Source: Persephonella sp964519345 (GTDB taxonomy: Bacteria > Aquificota > Aquificia > Aquificales > Hydrogenothermaceae). From it: a stretch of 55,920 bases of DNA. The number at the start of each line of letters is the position of its first letter. Within the stretch, counting starts at the first letter, position 1. The notes under the pieces are model-generated. The model saw only the letters and a program-made list of their open reading frames with translations. It was not told the DNA's origin and did no database searches. This document shows, piece by piece, positions 7,453 to 15,780 of this stretch. The position numbers and the translations under genes are program-made. The stretch is from positions 1 through 55,920 of the forward strand of contig CAZFKX010000029.1 of the NCBI GenBank assembly GCA_964519345.1. The letters are read 5' to 3'.

Positions 7453-8690
7453 TTTTGTCTCAGCTTAAAAGAGTAAGAGGTTTCCAGGATATATATGGAT
7501 CAGATGCAAAAAAATATAGATATGTTGTGGACAAAGCAAGACAAATATTTGAGATTTATAACTTTGAAGAAATAATACTTCCATATGTGGAAGATGTTTC
7601 ACTTTTTATAAGATCGGTGGGAGAAGAAACAGATATAGTTCAGAAGGAGATGTATGTTTTTGAAGATAGGGGCGGCAGGAAGGTTGCCTTGAGACCTGAA
7701 GGAACAGCATCAGCTGTAAGAGCTTATATTGAAGAAAAATTGTATGCTAAAGGAGGTTACCATAAGCTGTTCTATGAAGGAGCCATGTTCAGATATGAAA
7801 GACCTCAAGCAGGACGATACAGACAGTTTCATCAGATCGGTGCTGAAATATTTGGTGTCGATACACCTGTAGCTGATGCTGAACTTATTAAAATGGTTAA
7901 AGATATCCTTGATAATCTTAAAATTCAAGTTAGACTTGAGATTAACAGTCTTGGAGATTTTGATAGTAGAAAAATATATATTGAAAAACTTAAAGCTTTT
8001 CTAAAGAAAAGAGAGAAATTTCTCTGCAGTGATTGTCGTAAGAGAATAGAAAGAAATCCTTTGAGGGTTTTAGATTGTAAGAATGAAGAATGTAGAAAAG
8101 CAACTGAAGATGCACCGATAATACTTGATTTTATATCTGAAGAAAGTACCGAAAGATTTGAAAAGCTTAAGGGGTATCTGTCGGGATATGGTATTAATTA
8201 TATAGTAAATCCAAGACTTGTTAGAGGACTTGATTATTATACAGATACAGTTTTTGAGTTTATAACTGATAAAATCGGGGCACAGGGTACAGTTGCCGCT
8301 GGAGGAAGGTACGATACACTTGTTAAACAGCTTGGAGGTCCTGATACGCCTGCCCTTGGCTTTGCTGCTGGAATAGAAAGGCTTATGCTTCTAATGGAGG
8401 AACTTCCTGAAGGAAAGCCTGTTGTTGTAGTTATCCCACTGATAACCGAGTTTAATCTTGAGGCATTGATTACAGCAGATAAGCTGAGAAACTCAGGAAT
8501 AAAAACTGAGCTTATACTGAAGGAAGGTAGTTTGAAATCAAAAATGAAACTTGCCAACAGGATGGGCGGAAGTTTTGTAGTTTTTATTTCTGAAAAACCC
8601 GAATTGAAAGATATGAAAACAGGAGAACAGGAAATTTTTGAAAATATTGATGATCTTATAGATATCTTAAAAGAGAAGGCTGTTTATTGA
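7449..8690 (+). CDS. hisS: Histidyl-tRNA synthetase
   Basis: 413 residues, class II synthetase. The opening LKRVRGFQDI (family: RGxxD), motif 2 (LFYEGAMFRYERPQAGRYRQFHQ), the His-A loop GLDYYTDTVFEF and motif 3 (ALGFAAGIERLMLLM) are all present, followed by the anticodon-binding domain. A CxxC...C pair (CSDCRK, NEEC) in the insertion could bind metal. It charges tRNA-His. The start is TTG at 7449, overlapping the thiS stop; this puts the N-terminus at the family's usual distance from RGFQDI. Confidence 0.96.
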   Translation: MILSQLKRVRGFQDIYGSDAKKYRYVVDKARQIFEIYNFEEIILPYVEDVSLFIRSVGEETDIVQKEMYVFEDRGGRKVALRPEGTASAVRAYIEEKLYAKGGYHKLFYEGAMFRYERPQAGRYRQFHQIGAEIFGVDTPVADAELIKMVKDILDNLKIQVRLEINSLGDFDSRKIYIEKLKAFLKKREKFLCSDCRKRIERNPLRVLDCKNEECRKATEDAPIILDFISEESTERFEKLKGYLSGYGINYIVNPRLVRGLDYYTDTVFEFITDKIGAQGTVAAGGRYDTLVKQLGGPDTPALGFAAGIERLMLLMEELPEGKPVVVVIPLITEFNLEALITADKLRNSGIKTELILKEGSLKSKMKLANRMGGSFVVFISEKPELKDMKTGEQEIFENIDDLIDILKEKAVY

Positions 8691-8694
8691 TGTT

Positions 8695-9096
8695 TTAAGT
8701 TTTTTCCTGAATATACTTTGCATATTTTCTATCTGTTTTCATTATGTGAGAAAAAAGCCATGAAAAAGCAAAAGCTATTATTTCCCTTAATGCCTTCTCA
8801 TCTCCATTCAGGTATCTTTCCTTTTCTTCTATAAATATCTTTTTAAACATCTCATGTGCTTTTTTATGGTTTTCCAGTTCTGGAAAACCTATTTCCTCCA
8901 TGTAGTTTTCTTCATAATCAAGGTGATAACTAAGATATTCTTCAAGCTCTTTTAAAAAATGCTCCGCGGCTTCTCTCTTATGCCCCTCTTCAAGTTCTGT
9001 ATAAAAGTTATTAAGCATATCAACAAGTTTTTTGTGCTGTTTGTCTATCTCGGGAATACCAAGTTCAAGCTCCTTATTCCATTCGATCAGTATCAT
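8695..9096 (-). CDS. Bacteriohemerythrin
   Basis: 133 residues, four-helix di-iron hemerythrin. Ligands: EIDKQHKKLVDM (His), YHLDYEENYM (His, Glu), ENHKKAHEMF (two His) and SHIMKTDRKY (His, Asp). The WNKELELGIPEID opening is standard. It binds O2 reversibly and may store or sense oxygen, or detoxify NO. The ATG at 9096 is preferred over one four codons upstream because GAGGTG sits 5-6 bases before it. It faces hisS (4 bp apart, convergent) and is divergent from tgt, with an inverted repeat in the shared upstream region. Confidence 0.92.
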   Translation of the reverse strand: MILIEWNKELELGIPEIDKQHKKLVDMLNNFYTELEEGHKREAAEHFLKELEEYLSYHLDYEENYMEEIGFPELENHKKAHEMFKKIFIEEKERYLNGDEKALREIIAFAFSWLFSHIMKTDRKYAKYIQEKT

Positions 9097-9112
9097 ATTG
9101 CACCTCATATAG

Positions 9113-9142
9113 AGTTATAATATTAATTATCGTGTTATAACT
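9113..9142. promoter_or_regulatory. Inverted repeat upstream of the hemerythrin gene
   Basis: AGTTATAA (9113-9120) and TTATAACT (9135-9142) form perfect 8-base arms around a 14-base spacer, between the divergent hemerythrin and tgt genes. The hemerythrin-side arm overlaps a TATTATA-like -10 on the minus strand. It looks like an operator for a dimeric regulator of unknown identity. AT-rich DNA makes chance a real alternative. Confidence 0.4.
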
Positions 9143-9208
9143 AAAAATATATATAGTAAAGATTAAAGTCAATAATTTGTGACAATTACTTTTATCAGGA
9201 GGCGTAAG

Positions 9209-10345
9209 CTGTTTAAATTTGAGATTCTAAAAAAGGATGGCAGTGCAAGACTCGGCAGGATTTTTACTTATCACGGCGAGATAGAAACTCCAGTCTTTAT
9301 GCCAGTGGGGACTCAGGGAACTGTAAAAGCAGTAACAAAAGATCAATTGCTATCGACTAAACCTCAGATAATACTTGGAAACACATACCATCTATATTTA
9401 AGACCCGGGATTGATGTTTTAGAATATTTTAAAGGACTTCATAAGTTTATGAACTGGGATCTTCCTATTCTTACAGATAGTGGAGGATTTCAGGTTTTTT
9501 CACTTGCTAAAGAAAAAAATGTACAGGGAAAACATAAGGCGGAGGTTATTCTTACAGATGAAGGTGTAAAATTTAGATCCCATCTTGATGGATCTTGGCA
9601 TTTTTTTACACCAGAACTTGTTATTCATATACAGGAAGTGATAGGAAGCGATATAATCATGCCCCTTGATGTATGTCCACCGTATCCTGTGAGTCATACA
9701 ACGGCAAAGGATGCTGTGGAAAAGACTTTGAAATGGCTTGAGAGATCAAAAAATGCGAAAAAGAAGGAATATCAGGCACTATTTGGTATTATTCAAGGAT
9801 CAACATATTCAGATTTAAGAAGGGAAAGTACGTTGAGAACTGTAGAGATGGACATGGATGGCTATTCTATTGGAGGGCTTTCTGTAGGCGAACCTGCAGA
9901 ATTTATGTACGAGATGACACAGATCGTTGTTGATTTTCTTCCTGAAGAAAAGCCAAGGTATCTAATGGGAGTAGGAACGCCTGAAAATATTGTTGAAAGT
10001 GTGGATAGAGGTGTGGATATGTTTGATTGTGTAATGCCAACGAGAAATGCAAGGAACGGCACACTTTTTACACATTATGGGAGGATCAATATTAAAGCGG
10101 CGAAACATAAATTCAGTGATGATCCGGTAGATCCAGAATGCGACTGTTATACATGCAAAAATTTTAGTAAAGGGTATCTTAGACATCTTTATAATGCTGA
10201 GGAGATAACAGGTATGATTCTTGGAACGATACATAACCTCAGGTATTATAATCTTCTAATGGAAAAGATAAGAATCTCTATAAAGGAAAACAGATTTAAA
10301 CGGTTTAAGGAGGAGTTTTACGAAAAACAGAATATAGTTAAATAG
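9209..10345 (+). CDS. tgt: Queuine/preQ1 tRNA-guanine transglycosylase
   Basis: About 379 residues. The catalytic regions LTDSGGFQVFSL, IIMPLDVCPPYPV (Asp), FGIIQGS, GGLSVGE and the nucleophile region VDMFDCVMPTR are intact, and the zinc site is CDCYTCKNFSKGYLRHLY. It exchanges G34 of GUN-anticodon tRNAs for preQ1 on the route to queuosine. The open frame extends back to a GTG at 9179 with no ribosome site, whereas AGGAGG at 9197-9202 lies six bases before CTG at 9209, from which the protein reads xFKFEILKKDG as in the family. CTG is therefore my preferred start, unusual as it is. Confidence 0.93.
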   Translation: MFKFEILKKDGSARLGRIFTYHGEIETPVFMPVGTQGTVKAVTKDQLLSTKPQIILGNTYHLYLRPGIDVLEYFKGLHKFMNWDLPILTDSGGFQVFSLAKEKNVQGKHKAEVILTDEGVKFRSHLDGSWHFFTPELVIHIQEVIGSDIIMPLDVCPPYPVSHTTAKDAVEKTLKWLERSKNAKKKEYQALFGIIQGSTYSDLRRESTLRTVEMDMDGYSIGGLSVGEPAEFMYEMTQIVVDFLPEEKPRYLMGVGTPENIVESVDRGVDMFDCVMPTRNARNGTLFTHYGRINIKAAKHKFSDDPVDPECDCYTCKNFSKGYLRHLYNAEEITGMILGTIHNLRYYNLLMEKIRISIKENRFKRFKEEFYEKQNIVK

Positions 10346-10396
10346 ATAGCTCTGAACTATATTTAAAAATAAAAAAAATAAATAAGGTATAGAAAT

Positions 10397-11068
10397 ATGT
10401 TAAAACTTTTTAAAAAGAAAAAATCTGACATAAAGGTTGTTTATAGATATCCAAATGAGAAGGTTGCTATATTTATAGACGGAGGAAATATGTTTCATGC
10501 ATGTAACTACATGCAGATAAAAATCAATTATAAAAAACTTATAGAGATTCTTAGAAAAGATAGATGGCTTCTGAGAGCTTATTTTTATACTGGAATCCCT
10601 TCAGGAGATCTTCCGAGAGAAGTTAGAGAACAGTTTAAAAAACAGCAGGGATTTCTAAATGAACTTCAGAACTTAGGTATAAAAGTTAAAACAATGCCTC
10701 TAAAAAAAACGCCTGAAGGATATATAGAGAAAGGTATAGATATACTTCTTGCTACAGATATGGTAAGTCTTGCTTTTAGAAATGCCTATGATACGGCGGT
10801 ACTTGTTAGTGGTGATAGCGATTATGTTCCTGTAGTAAAAGAGATTCAAGAACTTGGCAAGCGAGTTGAAAATGCATCTTTCAAAAGAACAAGCTCTTTT
10901 GAGCTGAGAAAGGTGTGTGATGAGTTTATCCTTTTGGATAATATAAAGCATAGATTTACAACTCCTCTTTATCCTGAAAAGGTGGAAAAACCTCCTGAGA
11001 TTTCCCTTATAAACAGGATAAAAGAGTTTTTTTATAAGATAAAGGAGAAAAGGAGAAAAAGCAGATGA
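10397..11068 (+). CDS. NYN-domain (LabA/DUF88-like) nuclease-like protein
   Basis: 223 residues. The NYN/PIN-like core has the acidic residues in AIFIDGGNMFHAC, KGIDILLATDMV and LVSGDSDYVPVVKEI, the three Asp clusters that bind metal in this fold. A Lys/Arg-rich N-terminus (LKLFKKKKSD) and C-terminus (KIKEKRRKSR) suggest nucleic-acid contact. NYN proteins are thought to be RNases; the substrate here is unknown. Its end overlaps the next gene as ATGA. Confidence 0.8.
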   Translation: MLKLFKKKKSDIKVVYRYPNEKVAIFIDGGNMFHACNYMQIKINYKKLIEILRKDRWLLRAYFYTGIPSGDLPREVREQFKKQQGFLNELQNLGIKVKTMPLKKTPEGYIEKGIDILLATDMVSLAFRNAYDTAVLVSGDSDYVPVVKEIQELGKRVENASFKRTSSFELRKVCDEFILLDNIKHRFTTPLYPEKVEKPPEISLINRIKEFFYKIKEKRRKSR

Positions 11069-11985
11069 GAAAAGTGGGTTATATATATGATCCTGTTTTC
11101 CTGAAACATGATACAGGTGAAGGACATCCTGAGAGACCGGAAAGAGTTTCGGCAGTAGATAATGGACTGAATGAGTTAAAAAATAAGCTTATAAAGATAA
11201 AGCCGAGAAGGGCAACAGTAAAAGATATAACTTTAATTCACGATATTTATTATCCACAGGAGATAATGGATCTGTGTTCAGCGGGAGGAACGTATCTTGA
11301 TCCTGACACGAGATGTTCAATATTTTCTTATGAATCTGCTGTTTATGCTGTTGGAGCAGGTCTTGAGGCTGTTGATAAGATAAGTGAAGGAAAGGTAGAA
11401 AGAGTTTTTGCAAATATAAGACCTCCAGGACACCATGCCGAACACTCAAAGGCTATGGGTTTCTGTATTTTTAACAATGTTGCTATTACTGCACGATATG
11501 CCCAGAATAAAGGTTTTGAGAAGGTTTTTATAATAGATTTTGATGCACACCATGGAAATGGGACACAGAAAGCTTTTTATGAAGATGATACTGTTTTTTA
11601 CTTTTCTACACATCAGTACCCTTTCTATCCAGGAACAGGCTCTGCAGAGGAGAAAGGTACCGGAAAAGGTCTGGGATTTACATATAACGTTCCTCTTCCT
11701 GCTGGAACTGGAGATGAAACTTATGAAGATATATACTCAATGATGCTTCCTGATCTTGTTTATCATTTTAAACCTGATATTATATTGGTCTCCGCTGGTT
11801 ATGATCTACATAAGGATGATCCTTTAACCCATCTTGAAGTGAGTACAGAAGGGGTAGGTAAAATAGTTGAATACATTCTTAAAACGTCAGAGAGTCCTTT
11901 TATATTTATGCTTGAAGGAGGATACAATCTTCAGGCTCTTAGCGAAAGTGTATTGATAACAGTTGAAAAGATGTTGAGTGTATGA
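11065..11985 (+). CDS. Histone deacetylase family protein (acetoin-utilisation/amidohydrolase type)
   Basis: 306 residues. The class II HDAC signature is complete: HDTGEGHPERPERV near the start, RPPGHHAEHSKAMGF with the catalytic His pair, IIDFDAHHGNGTQ with zinc-binding Asp and His, and SAGYDLHKDDPL with the last zinc Asp. Bacterial members remove acyl groups from proteins, polyamines or small amides, so the substrate cannot be told. It overlaps the NYN gene and murE by four bases each, so the three are translated together. Confidence 0.9.
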   Translation: MRKVGYIYDPVFLKHDTGEGHPERPERVSAVDNGLNELKNKLIKIKPRRATVKDITLIHDIYYPQEIMDLCSAGGTYLDPDTRCSIFSYESAVYAVGAGLEAVDKISEGKVERVFANIRPPGHHAEHSKAMGFCIFNNVAITARYAQNKGFEKVFIIDFDAHHGNGTQKAFYEDDTVFYFSTHQYPFYPGTGSAEEKGTGKGLGFTYNVPLPAGTGDETYEDIYSMMLPDLVYHFKPDIILVSAGYDLHKDDPLTHLEVSTEGVGKIVEYILKTSESPFIFMLEGGYNLQALSESVLITVEKMLSV

Positions 11986-13451
11986 TGAATATTAATGATC
12001 TGTTTGATAATATTTATCATAGAGGAGTAAATGATTTTGTTTTTCATCTAACTAACAACTCAAATAAAGTCACAAAAGGATCTGTTTTTTTTGCTATAAA
12101 GGGATCTAAAACAGATGGACATAAATTCATTGATGAAGCAGTAAAAAAAGGAGCGTCTGCTGTTGTTCTTTCTGATAAAAAGGTTGCAGAATTTTACAGA
12201 AAAAAATATCCGTTTGTTACGTTTATTGTTTCTAATAATATAAGAAAAACACAGGCAGAGGTGTCAAACAGGTTTTATGGATATCCTTCAGAAAGAATTA
12301 AGGTTATAGGTGTTACAGGAACAAATGGAAAAACAACAGTAACAAATCTACTTCTCCAGTATCTTGAGACTGCAGGTAAAAATACAGGTATCATAGGAAC
12401 AATACACTATAAGTTTAAAGAAAAAATTTTCGCTTCAGGAAGGACTACGCCAGATTCAATAGAGTGGTTTTATCTTCTCAGTGAAATGGAGAAAAGAGGA
12501 GCAGACTATGTTGTTGCCGAGGTCTCATCTCATGCAGTAGATCAGTATAGGGTTTACGGAACGTTTTTTCATGGTGGAATTTTTACAAATTTGACACAGG
12601 ATCATCTTGATTATCACGGAGATATGGAAAATTACTTTAGAACGAAAAGGATTTTTTTTGAGTATATAATGGAGACCAACCCTGAAGGGATAATATCAAC
12701 AAATATAGACGATAACTATGGTACAAAGATATACCAAGAGTTTAAAAAAAATATGAACGTAATAAGTTATGGGAAAGGTAGGAATGCAGAGTTCAGAATT
12801 TCAGACTTTATTGTTGATATGAAAGGTGTTTCATTCTGTTATGAGTATGGAGGAAAGAAAAAAAGGGTTAAGTCTGAACTTAAAGGAGAGTTCAATATAT
12901 ACAATATTGCGGCAGCATTTTCCTATCTGCTTAGATCAGGTTTTGATATTGAATTTTTACACTGGGCTACCGAAAGATTAAGACCTATAAGGGGAAGATT
13001 TGAAACTGTAGAAAGGGAGTTTCTTGTTGTTAACGATTATGCTCACACGCCTGATGCTATAGAGAAAATACTTCTGAGTCTTAATCAGATAAAGAAAAAC
13101 AGAATAATTATAGTTTTTGGAGCAGGAGGAGACAGGGATAAAGGAAAAAGACCTTTAATGGGAAAAATAGCTGAGAAACTTGCAGACATAATCATTTTAA
13201 CTTCGGATAATCCGAGATCTGAAGATCCCTTAAAAATTATAAATGATATTAAGACTGGTATGAATATGGAAAAGGAGATATATGAAATTATAGATAGGGA
13301 GGAAGCTATAAAAAAAGCTATTGAGATAGCTCAAAAGGATGATATTGTTCTTATTGCAGGTAAAGGTCATGAAACATATCAGATAATTGGTGATAAAACA
13401 TATTACTTTGATGATCTTGATGTTGCAAAAAAGTATCTGAAATTCAGATAA
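11982..13451 (+). CDS. murE: UDP-MurNAc-tripeptide synthetase (meso-DAP type)
   Basis: 489 residues, Mur ligase. P-loop GVTGTNGKTTVTNL, the substrate-binding EVSSHAV, TNLTQDHLDYHG and the C-terminal DNPRSEDP are visible; the DNPR motif marks enzymes adding meso-diaminopimelate. GKGHETYQ follows, also typical. It builds peptidoglycan precursors in the cytoplasm. Its start overlaps the deacetylase stop. It is isolated from any other mur gene in this window and ends three bases from the convergent GGDEF-EAL gene. Confidence 0.95.
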   Translation: MMNINDLFDNIYHRGVNDFVFHLTNNSNKVTKGSVFFAIKGSKTDGHKFIDEAVKKGASAVVLSDKKVAEFYRKKYPFVTFIVSNNIRKTQAEVSNRFYGYPSERIKVIGVTGTNGKTTVTNLLLQYLETAGKNTGIIGTIHYKFKEKIFASGRTTPDSIEWFYLLSEMEKRGADYVVAEVSSHAVDQYRVYGTFFHGGIFTNLTQDHLDYHGDMENYFRTKRIFFEYIMETNPEGIISTNIDDNYGTKIYQEFKKNMNVISYGKGRNAEFRISDFIVDMKGVSFCYEYGGKKKRVKSELKGEFNIYNIAAAFSYLLRSGFDIEFLHWATERLRPIRGRFETVEREFLVVNDYAHTPDAIEKILLSLNQIKKNRIIIVFGAGGDRDKGKRPLMGKIAEKLADIIILTSDNPRSEDPLKIINDIKTGMNMEKEIYEIIDREEAIKKAIEIAQKDDIVLIAGKGHETYQIIGDKTYYFDDLDVAKKYLKFR

Positions 13452-13454
13452 TAA

Positions 13455-15329
13455 CTAACTGAATATCTTTTCTGGTGGTTCCGGTTTTGAGAAATAGTAT
13501 CCCTGTCCGTACTCAAATCCTATCTCAATAAGTTTTGAGCATATCTCTTCATTTTCTACAAACTCGGCAATTGCTAGTTTATTAGTATCCTTACAGTAAT
13601 TAACGAGATTCTTTACAACCTTACAGTACTGATCATTCTGGGATATATTTCTTATCACGGATCCATCTATCTTTAAGTACTTAGAATTTATCTCGGTCAG
13701 ATAATAAAAATTGATATACCCTCTTCCAAAGTCGTCAAGAGCTATCTCATAACCTTTCCTGATGAGTTCATCTATATTTTTCTTTAAAAGATCGTAATCG
13801 GTTATATCTTCTGTTTCAATAACTTCAAGCTTTATCCTTTTTATGTACACATCATCTATATCCATAAGTATATTAAGTATGCTTTCATTCAAAAAATCTG
13901 TTGGTGCAAGATTTATACTTATGTTTATCTGTGGATATTTTTTTAATGTCCTTATATTAAAATCTATAACATTTTTTGTAAATTTAGAGTAAAGAAATGT
14001 TCCTTTTATCTGATTTATATACTTAGCCGGTGGAAGTATCCTATTCTGATGGACTATACGCGCAAGGGCTTCATAATATACAGCTTCTTTAGTTTTCAGA
14101 TTAACTACAGGCTGGTAGTAACAGATAATATGGCCGTTCTCAATTATCTCCTTTAGCTGTGATAGTGATATCTCGCTGTCATCTTTAGCTTCTGTGAATA
14201 TCTCAATTCTATTTCTTCCTTCCCTTTTTGCTTTGTAAAGGGCTGTATCAGCTTTTTTTATTGCATTGGTAAGGTTTCTTGATTTATCAGTATCCATATT
14301 TATCCCTATAGATACAGTTATCTTTATACCGTTGAACTCTGTGCTTTCTATTGTGTCCAAAAGTCTTTCTGCAACTCTTAAACTATCTTTTTTTTGTTTT
14401 CTGTAGTTTTTTAGAAGAACTAAAAACTCTTCACCGCCGTATCTGATAATAATATCATCCCTTCTAAGATTCTGTTTTATAGTTTCTGCAAATTTTGAAA
14501 GAATCTTGTCTCCAACCTCATGCCCGTAGGTATCGTTTATCCTCTTAAAATGGTCTATATCAACAAGCATAACAACATAATCCTTAAGTTCAAGAACATC
14601 TGATATCTCTTCAAGATAGTTTCTGTTAAAAACGCCTGTAAGACTGTCTATATATGCTCTCTGTTTTAATATAAAGCTTTTTATAAAGTAGTAAAATATA
14701 AAAAATAGTGTTACTACTGTAAATGTGGCAAGGCTTAAAACGCCTACTTTAATACTGCTGACAAGGTCTTCAATCTCTTTTAATGCTTTAAGGGAGAAAT
14801 CAATGATTACAGTTCCTATTACTTTACCTTCTTTTATTACAGGCTCAAAATAAGTTATTCCTATGGTATTTATATCTTTATGGATAACATATTTTGATCT
14901 TTTATTTTTATAAATAGAGTCTAATATATCTCTTTCTTCCTTCAAAGGGATAAAAAGAAAGTTGAAGACGTCTTCTTTAGTTGATACATCAACTATGTAT
15001 CTGTATTTTCCATGTTCGTCTTTATAGACAATAAAGATGTGTCTAAGTTTATCTGTTATGAACAACTGAAGTTTCTGCCTGATCTTATCTCTGAAAGAAG
15101 CATTTTTCAGCAACGTTTCTATAAACCCATCCTGATCTGTATTCTCTTTAATCAGCCTTCTTACTGAGTATATAATATTTTCAACTGAGTAAGTTATAAT
15201 TCTGTTTTCTATTTTCTGCTGAAGAACAGGCAGGGTAAAATATATATAGGTGTAAACAACTAATGATATAATCAAAAATGTTGCTAAAAAAATTACATTC
15301 TTTTTTCTGCCAGCTAACATCTTAACCAC
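13455..15329 (-). CDS. Membrane GGDEF-EAL protein with periplasmic sensor
   Basis: 624 residues. A membrane segment (about 11-31), a 150-residue periplasmic region, a second membrane segment (about 194-216), a GGDEF domain with intact GGEEF (298-302) and RxxD inhibition site (RRDD), then an EAL domain with EALAR (420-424), INLAPTDF, LEVIETED, IALDDFGRGY and AEFVEN. Both catalytic centres look complete, so it may make or break c-di-GMP. The periplasmic region contains a FEPVIKEGKVIGTVIIDFS segment like Cache-type sensors. The start is GTG overlapping the stop of the upstream gene; an ATG three codons later is possible. Third gene of the outer-membrane-to-c-di-GMP unit. Confidence 0.88.
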   Translation of the reverse strand: MVKMLAGRKKNVIFLATFLIISLVVYTYIYFTLPVLQQKIENRIITYSVENIIYSVRRLIKENTDQDGFIETLLKNASFRDKIRQKLQLFITDKLRHIFIVYKDEHGKYRYIVDVSTKEDVFNFLFIPLKEERDILDSIYKNKRSKYVIHKDINTIGITYFEPVIKEGKVIGTVIIDFSLKALKEIEDLVSSIKVGVLSLATFTVVTLFFIFYYFIKSFILKQRAYIDSLTGVFNRNYLEEISDVLELKDYVVMLVDIDHFKRINDTYGHEVGDKILSKFAETIKQNLRRDDIIIRYGGEEFLVLLKNYRKQKKDSLRVAERLLDTIESTEFNGIKITVSIGINMDTDKSRNLTNAIKKADTALYKAKREGRNRIEIFTEAKDDSEISLSQLKEIIENGHIICYYQPVVNLKTKEAVYYEALARIVHQNRILPPAKYINQIKGTFLYSKFTKNVIDFNIRTLKKYPQINISINLAPTDFLNESILNILMDIDDVYIKRIKLEVIETEDITDYDLLKKNIDELIRKGYEIALDDFGRGYINFYYLTEINSKYLKIDGSVIRNISQNDQYCKVVKNLVNYCKDTNKLAIAEFVENEEICSKLIEIGFEYGQGYYFSKPEPPEKIFS

Positions 15330-15780
15330 TTAGGATATATTTTTTACTGTCAATAAAATAGTCATACTCCTTTGGGAGATGGATTTTTAGAGAGTTTATT
15401 ACCTCTTTAAAAATTATGAGCATCGGTCTTCCATTTCTCCATGAAAAGACACCAAAACAGTTTTTACAGTACTTCAGTGATTTAAAATCAAGTGAAAATA
15501 CAGGTTTATTAATCTTTAACGGTCTTGAAAGATTTTTTACAAATATAAAGTCTGCATCTTCTACAGAGTAAGTTGTCTTTATGGGTGTGTATTTTTTGAA
15601 AGCTTTAATCTCTTCTCTGTCAAGTCCTATAAAGTAAACCTTAGGATTTTTTATCTTTGTTACATCTGTTACGAGTTTTGAAAGAATTTTTATTTCATAA
15701 AGCTTGTAAACTTCAATCTGTTCTCCATAGGATGTATGAACGTATATTAAAGCTAAAATAATAAATATAAATCTTTTCAA
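15322..15780 (-). CDS. Small periplasmic protein of the c-di-GMP unit
   Basis: 152 residues with a signal peptide (MKRFIFIILALIYVHTSYG). Not recognised as a named family. Mature part is mixed alpha/beta with KYCKNCFGVFSWRNGRP (two Cys three apart, possible disulfide) and a helical C-terminus. It overlaps the receptor-like gene upstream by 4 bases and the GGDEF-EAL gene downstream by 8, so the three are tightly coupled. By analogy with YfiBNR it could carry a signal between the outer membrane and the periplasmic sensor of the cyclase; that is inference. Confidence 0.65.
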   Translation of the reverse strand: MKRFIFIILALIYVHTSYGEQIEVYKLYEIKILSKLVTDVTKIKNPKVYFIGLDREEIKAFKKYTPIKTTYSVEDADFIFVKNLSRPLKINKPVFSLDFKSLKYCKNCFGVFSWRNGRPMLIIFKEVINSLKIHLPKEYDYFIDSKKYILSG

